From: Actinomycetota bacterium
GTDB taxonomy: Bacteria; Actinomycetota; Humimicrobiia; Humimicrobiales; Humimicrobiaceae
NCBI GenBank assembly: GCA_016783985.1
Contig: JADHVM010000011.1
Span: 1 to 19,911, forward strand
Direction: 5' to 3'
Length of the DNA: 19,911 nucleotides
The notes under the pieces are model-generated. The model had not been told where the DNA came from. It worked only from the letters and a program-made list of their open reading frames with translations, and searched no databases. A program made the translations under genes and the position numbers. Below are positions 15,345 through 19,911 of this stretch, one piece after another (position 1 is the stretch's first letter; every line of letters starts with the position of its first letter).

Positions 15345-16478
15345 TTAAAGCTCCATTTCTTCTTTCTCTACCTTAATCTTCCTGTTATGGTAAAATTTTG
15401 CTTTATGAAAAATTATTAAAAGAATCCAGCATATAAGTGAGTAAATAAAGCCAAGAATTATAAAGGTAATCTGCAAAATTCCAAACAAAGTAACAGCAGG
15501 AAAAATTAGAAATAAATCTCTAATTCTTTTTGGAACTTCATTAATCTTATTGTTAATAAGTCTGGTAAAAACTTCTCCCATCTTATCTTCGCCATCTAAT
15601 TCTACTCCCCAGTTTTCAGCTATATTTTGTCGGTATTTATTCATAAGATAAGGATTTGCATCAACTACTACTTTTTTTATCTCTTCTATAAATAGGTTTC
15701 TAAATTCTTCATCTTCTCTCATATACTGCATAAAGTTTACTTCCTCTATACTATATATATCTTTATCCTCAAGATATCTCATAATTTCTTCTGAAGGTTT
15801 TCCAATATCTACTGGAGGTTTTATTTCTTCTTCACCCTCAGCAAAAGGAAGATCTAAAAAAGTGGAAAGAACTATGAATTCATCTGCAGTCATATCCAGA
15901 TCATAAATAGGAATATATTTATTTATTAATCCTTCAAAAGGCTTGGAGACTTTCTCCATATATTCTTCTTTTACTTCTATATTCCCCTCTTTGTCCATCA
16001 GGGGAAAATTAAAATAGAAAATAACTGATAGTAGTATTGCGAAAACAACCATCAGTGCCGGAGCAACTCTTAGGATAGACTTTCCTGGATGAAATATTAT
16101 ACTGTTTTTTCTCTCATATATAAGATTTTTATTAGTGGAGTTAAACACGATAAAAAGAATAAATACAATAATTACATAACATATTATAGCAACCTTATCT
16201 ATCCATATTTCATCTTCTCTTAAGAAAAAAGCTAAGAAACTAAACGTAATAAAAAATGATGTAAGAGATATTATTTTTCTGTTATCTATTAATGTTAAAT
16301 AAACTAATGAAAATATGATAAAAATGCTAAACGAGATAAATACATATATAAAATTAAGTAGCACTCTTCCTTCCTGCCAAAGGAAAAATTTTCTAAGCAA
16401 GTACCAGAAAGGAATAGATAATAAAAAACAGAACAAAGAAAGACACGCAGACTTTATAATTTTGGTTTTTGCTCCCAT
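15345..16478 (-). CDS. Polytopic membrane protein, unknown family
   Basis: A 377-residue protein. The N-terminal half has about five membrane helices (between residues 8 and 162). A charged extramembrane domain follows (about 165-315) rich in Glu, Asp and Lys. One or two helices then follow (about 318-352), and the tail KAKFYHNRKIKVEKEEMEL is highly charged. No catalytic motif or cysteine pattern stands out. The start ATG has no ribosome site. It lies downstream of the WD40-type gene on the same strand with a 249-bp gap, inside the 4.1-kb segment bounded by tRNA-Cys repeats. The two may act together at the membrane, but only proximity supports this. Confidence 0.75.
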   Translation of the reverse strand: MGAKTKIIKSACLSLFCFLLSIPFWYLLRKFFLWQEGRVLLNFIYVFISFSIFIIFSLVYLTLIDNRKIISLTSFFITFSFLAFFLREDEIWIDKVAIICYVIIVFILFIVFNSTNKNLIYERKNSIIFHPGKSILRVAPALMVVFAILLSVIFYFNFPLMDKEGNIEVKEEYMEKVSKPFEGLINKYIPIYDLDMTADEFIVLSTFLDLPFAEGEEEIKPPVDIGKPSEEIMRYLEDKDIYSIEEVNFMQYMREDEEFRNLFIEEIKKVVVDANPYLMNKYRQNIAENWGVELDGEDKMGEVFTRLINNKINEVPKRIRDLFLIFPAVTLFGILQITFIILGFIYSLICWILLIIFHKAKFYHNRKIKVEKEEMEL

Positions 16479-16727
16479 TTTCTTTAAAGAAATTTTAAAA
16501 AATAGAGTTTGTTTCTTTGTAAGTTTAGAGTGTAATTAAAATTATATATATTTATCCCTAGTTAGTACTTAAATATTGAACATTTAAAGTGCTTTTTCAG
16601 CTAATCTAAATATTGCTTATTTAATTCCATTATGTCTATAAATATTGCTATATTGCTAATTCATTAATTATAATCATACACTTATGATAATATTTTTCAA
16701 CTAAATGTACTTTATCCTCAAATATCC

Positions 16728-18863
16728 TTATTCAATTACTCTTATATTATTAGAATTACCTGTATCATAAGATTTTCCTATCTTAATATTCTGATCAGTT
16801 GAATCTTCATTTTGAATTTCTTTTTGCTGTACTTCAGTAAAAATTTGTTTTTTATTTACTGTAAGATAGTAAGAGGATATAATTATAAATCCTATGCCAA
16901 CTATTACAATTATAATTATCCAACGTATTCTCTTTTTAATAAAAACTATTAGACTAAGTATTATCAATCCAATTCCTAAGAATAACCCTATCCAGAAGTA
17001 AAAATTGGGTATTTTAAAACTTTTTACGGCATCCTTTTTTATCTGAGATCCTTGATTATCTTCTGATTGTTCCACTAGTTCTGACTTTAATTCACTTACC
17101 CCAGCATCTGTTGTGTTGTCACCTTCTATCTGAGATCCTTGACCATCTGTTGATAATTTCACCAGTTCCGGCTTTAAATCTTTTAATTCACCTATCCCTG
17201 CACCTGTTGTGTTGTCACCCTCTGATCCAATAGATATAAACCTTTCCAAGCTTGTACCAGCAGCAATGTATTGACCATTAGGAGAAATAGCTACTGATTC
17301 AACTTTGTTTTCTGTTTTCCAGTCTTTTAAAATTGCAATATTGTCAGTTGACAAAAGAATAACATGATAAGTTCCTGTTCCTACTGCTAACATTGTTCCT
17401 TCTTGAGAAAAAGCCATATCACCAACATAACCCGAGTTTTTCAATAGCCATAGAGGCTGATTTGAATTTCTCTGCAAAAAATAGACTCCATCAATTATAT
17501 ATCCAAGTGCAATTAACTGACCATCTGGAGAAATTCTAGCTGTTATAGCTGGATTTTTACTGTAATCATATTTCCAAACTGGTTCTTCTTTGTCAGTTTT
17601 TATAAGTAAAGCAGAATAAGGGTCTTCATCAGAGCCACCACCTGCTGCAATCACATATTGTCCATCATCGGAAATATCAATTGTTTCAACTGGGAAATTA
17701 GCACCTGCTTTAATTTTTAGGATTGGTTCTGTTTTTTTAGGGCTAAAAACATAAACACTCCGATCGGGACAACTTGTTCCTGCAGTAAAATATTTACTCT
17801 CTGGAGCCATTGCCATTGTTCTAATTACACTTCCTTCTAAACCTAAAATTCCACCTTCTGATTGTATTTTGTATTCCCATTTAGGGCTGGAGTCTTTTGT
17901 TTCCCATAGATAAACTTTGGTGTCATGACCTCCAGCAGCAATGTACTGTCCATCGTCAGAAATAACTAATCCCCTTAAAGTCATTCCAATATCATGTTTC
18001 CAGATCGGCTGGTTGTTATCGGTTTTAAATAAAAATACCTGCCCTTTTAAGCTAGCAGTTATGTAATAATTTTGAGAAAAAGCAACTAAACCTATGTCCT
18101 GACTAATATTTCCGTTATTGGGATCAAATTCTGCTTTGTAAGTCCAGATAGGATTGTTAGATTTAATATCAAAAAGATAGAGATTACCCTGATTATCTGC
18201 TGCTGCTAATTTTGTATTATCTGCTGAAAAAGCAACGGAAGTAACCCAATTCCTTTCAGTATTATAAGACCAGATTGCTGTTTCTTTGTCTTTATCAAAT
18301 AGATAAATTTTGTGTTTATTAATTAGTTTTTCTGATAAAACTTTTGGACCTCCCCAGGCACCACAACAATCAGGACATAAACCTGGTTTGCAATCCGGTC
18401 CTCCATAAGAAGGATTGTGAATAATCTCTGAGCCAACTTTTGCTTCAAAATAAAACTGGTATTGCCCTTCTTCGGTGATATTAGTGGTGTAAGTATATTC
18501 AGTACCCCATGAGCTATTAGTATTACTTGGATTCCTTTGCATCAAATGAGGCTGGGTTTTCTCTATAGGTACATCTTTATTAATATCTGAAATATAAATC
18601 CTGACATATTCAGGAATACGGTTTTGAGGGTCAGAAAAATAAGTATGAAAAGTATATTCTCCTGGCGGGCCATATTGGGGCGTAACAGAACCAGTTTCTA
18701 ATCTTGGTCCAGATGAATCCTGATTATTATTTTCTGATGTATCAATTATTACTTCTTGATTTTGAGCAAAAACTATGGGTGGAAATAGAAAAATAACTGT
18801 TAGTAATAAAATAAATAAGCATAATTTTTTAACAATCAATTGTTTTATTAATATTTTTCTCAT
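16728..18863 (-). CDS. Secreted, membrane-anchored WD40/PQQ-type beta-propeller protein
   Basis: A 711-residue protein. A signal peptide ends near residue 33 (PPIVFA-QNQ). Then comes a beta-rich domain (about 45-150) with PQYGPPGEYTFHTYFSDP, a cysteine-rich spot with CKPGLCPDCC, and about eight blades of 40-45 residues. The blades repeat the pattern A-FS-D--Y-AAG, then LF/LW, then P-W-Y. A polar linker (about 548-612) contains a tandem duplication of EGDNTT-AG-ELK. Two membrane helices (about 622-672) and a polar tail end the protein. It is therefore exported and tethered, with the propeller probably outside. Such proteins usually bind partners or ligands and are not enzymes. No ribosome site precedes the ATG; TATAAT lies 37-42 nt upstream. 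Function unknown. Confidence 0.85.
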   Translation of the reverse strand: MRKILIKQLIVKKLCLFILLLTVIFLFPPIVFAQNQEVIIDTSENNNQDSSGPRLETGSVTPQYGPPGEYTFHTYFSDPQNRIPEYVRIYISDINKDVPIEKTQPHLMQRNPSNTNSSWGTEYTYTTNITEEGQYQFYFEAKVGSEIIHNPSYGGPDCKPGLCPDCCGAWGGPKVLSEKLINKHKIYLFDKDKETAIWSYNTERNWVTSVAFSADNTKLAAADNQGNLYLFDIKSNNPIWTYKAEFDPNNGNISQDIGLVAFSQNYYITASLKGQVFLFKTDNNQPIWKHDIGMTLRGLVISDDGQYIAAGGHDTKVYLWETKDSSPKWEYKIQSEGGILGLEGSVIRTMAMAPESKYFTAGTSCPDRSVYVFSPKKTEPILKIKAGANFPVETIDISDDGQYVIAAGGGSDEDPYSALLIKTDKEEPVWKYDYSKNPAITARISPDGQLIALGYIIDGVYFLQRNSNQPLWLLKNSGYVGDMAFSQEGTMLAVGTGTYHVILLSTDNIAILKDWKTENKVESVAISPNGQYIAAGTSLERFISIGSEGDNTTGAGIGELKDLKPELVKLSTDGQGSQIEGDNTTDAGVSELKSELVEQSEDNQGSQIKKDAVKSFKIPNFYFWIGLFLGIGLIILSLIVFIKKRIRWIIIIVIVGIGFIIISSYYLTVNKKQIFTEVQQKEIQNEDSTDQNIKIGKSYDTGNSNNIRVIE

Positions 18864-18932
18864 GTTTTTTGTTTAATTTGTTAATATATTTTATTATACT
18901 ATTTTATTAAGAATAAAAAAACGAAAAAATTA

Positions 18933-18949
18933 GTATAATGTCTTTATAC
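18933..18949. promoter_or_regulatory. Palindrome upstream of the WD40-type gene
   Basis: GTATAA-N5-TTATAC is a 6-5-6 dyad about 70 bp before the WD40-type start. It may be a regulator site. It shares GTATA half-site flavour with the lexA palindrome but has different spacing and order. Confidence 0.3.
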
Positions 18950-19010
18950 GTTATTTATAAATTCTATTAAAAAAAATAAAAATATGGCTATTTTTAAAAC
19001 ATACTTTTGC

Positions 19011-19084
19011 GTCTCCCACAGAACGAGAACCTACAGCTTACACTTATTAACAGTTGGCTGCTCTTCCATTGAGCTACTGTGGGG
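19011..19084 (-). pseudogene. Decayed tRNA-Asn gene
   Basis: On the minus strand CCCACAG and CTGTGGG form an acceptor stem, TAGCTC-N7-GAGC a D arm, CAACTGTTAATAAG an anticodon arm with GTT (Asn), and GTAGGTTCTCGT a T arm. The 3' half of the T stem is missing or misaligned, the anticodon stem has two mismatches, and CCA is not encoded. It looks like a tRNA-Asn copy under decay. A functional but divergent tRNA is less likely. Confidence 0.65.
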
Positions 19085-19495
19085 ATTTATAACTTATATT
19101 TTTAAACATGATCTAAAAATTTTTTCCTTTGGGAGGGGAGGGAGAATTCAAATTTTAATTAATATCTATAATAATTTACAAATATTAGTATTATTAAATG
19201 TATTAAGAAATGGAGGCGGCACCCCGTTTCCCTCCTATGTAATAACTTTTTTTAATTATAAAAAGTATACAATACTTAGTTTTAAAAAGTTTAAAAATTG
19301 GTAAAATCTGCTATTAAGTTTGACCAAATATTGTATCCTGTAATAGAAAAAAGTTATAAATAAACTGTATCCCTAATCCACTAAGTGACGAGTTTTCCTT
19401 AAAAAAAGAAAAAAAATAGCTGAAACTCATCATAACATTATAATTACCATTAATAACTTCTTTAAATCATAAAATAGATAATATATTTTTACTTA
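19085..19495. other. Gene-free stretch with tRNA debris
   Basis: No intact gene is present. A G-rich patch GGGAGGGGAGGGAGAATTCAA (about 19132-19152; last bases AATTCAA) resembles a tRNA 3' end in the minus orientation, possibly Tyr or Ser, but no arm can be closed. A 15-bp tRNA-Cys end follows at 19211-19225, then AT-rich DNA. Confidence 0.4.
19211..19225 (-). repeat. Direct repeat 2, identical to a tRNA-Cys 3' end
   Basis: This is an exact second copy of TGGAGGCGGCACCCC, same orientation, 4,105 bp to the right of the first. The DNA on its right does not continue as tRNA-Cys. Confidence 0.6.
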
Positions 19496-19911
19496 TTACT
19501 TATTTCCAAAGACAATCGGAATCTGTTTTATCCTGTCATAACCCCACTCTAATGAAGGTTCTACGCCACTTCCCTCTTGGTTTTCATTGAATGTGGCTAT
19601 TGTAACCTGTGTTAAATTTTCAGCACCATTTACATAATCCAAGTAATTTGAAACAATTTTTAACATATAATTAAAATCTTCTTGTGATCCGTTTAATGGA
19701 GGTACACATTTTTTCCTAGCCGCCATACAAGTGTCATTATAAGCAGGTATCGCTCCTGGAATAAAATCCTTACCTTTAGACTGTACAACTTTTTTCCATT
19801 TTGAATATAACAATTTTAATCTATTAGCAAACTCAGAAGTATTTTGTGGTCCACCTGTGTAAACATGATAGGTAGAAATACCATCAAATAATTCAACACC
19901 GTCATAATTAT
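19496..19911 (-). CDS. Glycoside hydrolase GH99/WbsX-like, C-terminal part
   Basis: The frame is open to the right edge, so the 137 residues seen are only the C-terminal part. It begins NYDGVELFDGISTYHVYTGG and contains WKKVVQSKGKDFIPGAIPAYNDT, shown here only in part as FIPGAIPAYNDT, and ITATFNENQEG-like VTIATFNENQEGSGVEPS. The last segment corresponds to the T-x-NEW-EG-x-x-EPS motif of GH99 and WbsX-type glycosidases, with an acidic residue suited to catalysis. It might process extracellular or surface polysaccharide, but secretion cannot be judged without the N-terminus. Family assignment is by motif resemblance only. Confidence 0.6.
   Translation of the reverse strand, partial: NYDGVELFDGISTYHVYTGGPQNTSEFANRLKLLYSKWKKVVQSKGKDFIPGAIPAYNDTCMAARKKCVPPLNGSQEDFNYMLKIVSNYLDYVNGAENLTQVTIATFNENQEGSGVEPSLEWGYDRIKQIPIVFGNK

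Noticed and set aside
19011..19084. Functional tRNA-Asn gene
   Set aside because: The T stem lacks its 3' half, the anticodon stem is mismatched and CCA is not encoded.
19385..19430. Terminator of the glycosidase gene (GAGTTTTC...GAAACTC)
   Set aside because: The stem is short and AT-rich, and the loop of more than 20 nt is too long.

Overview
This is an AT-rich bacterial chromosome segment. The start codons (ATG, GTG, TTG), the purine-rich ribosome sites on several genes, an autocleaving LexA and a MATE transporter all fit a bacterium. Low GC, a UPF0236-type transposase, a bacterial RRM protein and a WD40-type membrane protein suggest an anaerobe from a Firmicutes-like or Atribacterota-like lineage. 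That placement is inference, because no rRNA or other phylogenetic marker is present.

Region 1 (1-5400) is accessory DNA. A transposase gene runs off the left edge. A two-gene minus-strand operon of uncharacterised families follows (DUF6557, then DUF7309/DUF6930). Next come two tandem units of about 810 bp, each carrying a higB-higA toxin-antitoxin pair. The right unit looks intact. In the left unit the antitoxin is intact but the toxin has lost its ATG, a conserved Trp and its C-terminal motif. The two units lie between inverted copies of a roughly 103-bp hairpin-bearing element. On the right is an exact 28-nt 3' piece of a tRNA-Asn gene, and its terminal core recurs at the left end of both units.

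Region 2 (5600-10844) is a plus-strand SOS operon: lexA, a 1.1-kDa-residue-scale alpha subunit (about 1,090 residues) of DNA polymerase III, and dinB (Pol IV). A perfect 20-bp palindrome overlaps the likely lexA promoter and is the best operator candidate. The DnaE keeps its polymerase aspartates, but its PHP domain has lost several metal ligands, as expected of a translesion enzyme. The cassette resembles imuA-imuB-dnaE2 but has no imuA and uses a catalytically complete Pol IV.

Region 3 (10848-15083) is ordinary: a MATE efflux pump, an omega-amidase-like carbon-nitrogen hydrolase, an RRM RNA-binding protein, a two-helix membrane peptide and an alpha/beta hydrolase.

Region 4 (15084-19911) again looks accessory. 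A 15-bp direct repeat identical to a tRNA-Cys 3' end (15106-15120 and 19211-19225) brackets a polytopic membrane protein, a secreted and membrane-anchored WD40-type protein, and a decayed tRNA-Asn gene. The C-terminal part of a GH99/WbsX-like glycosidase runs off the right edge. The recurring theme is fragments of tRNA 3' ends at the borders of accessory segments, the usual footprint of site-specific integration, here without any integrase in view.
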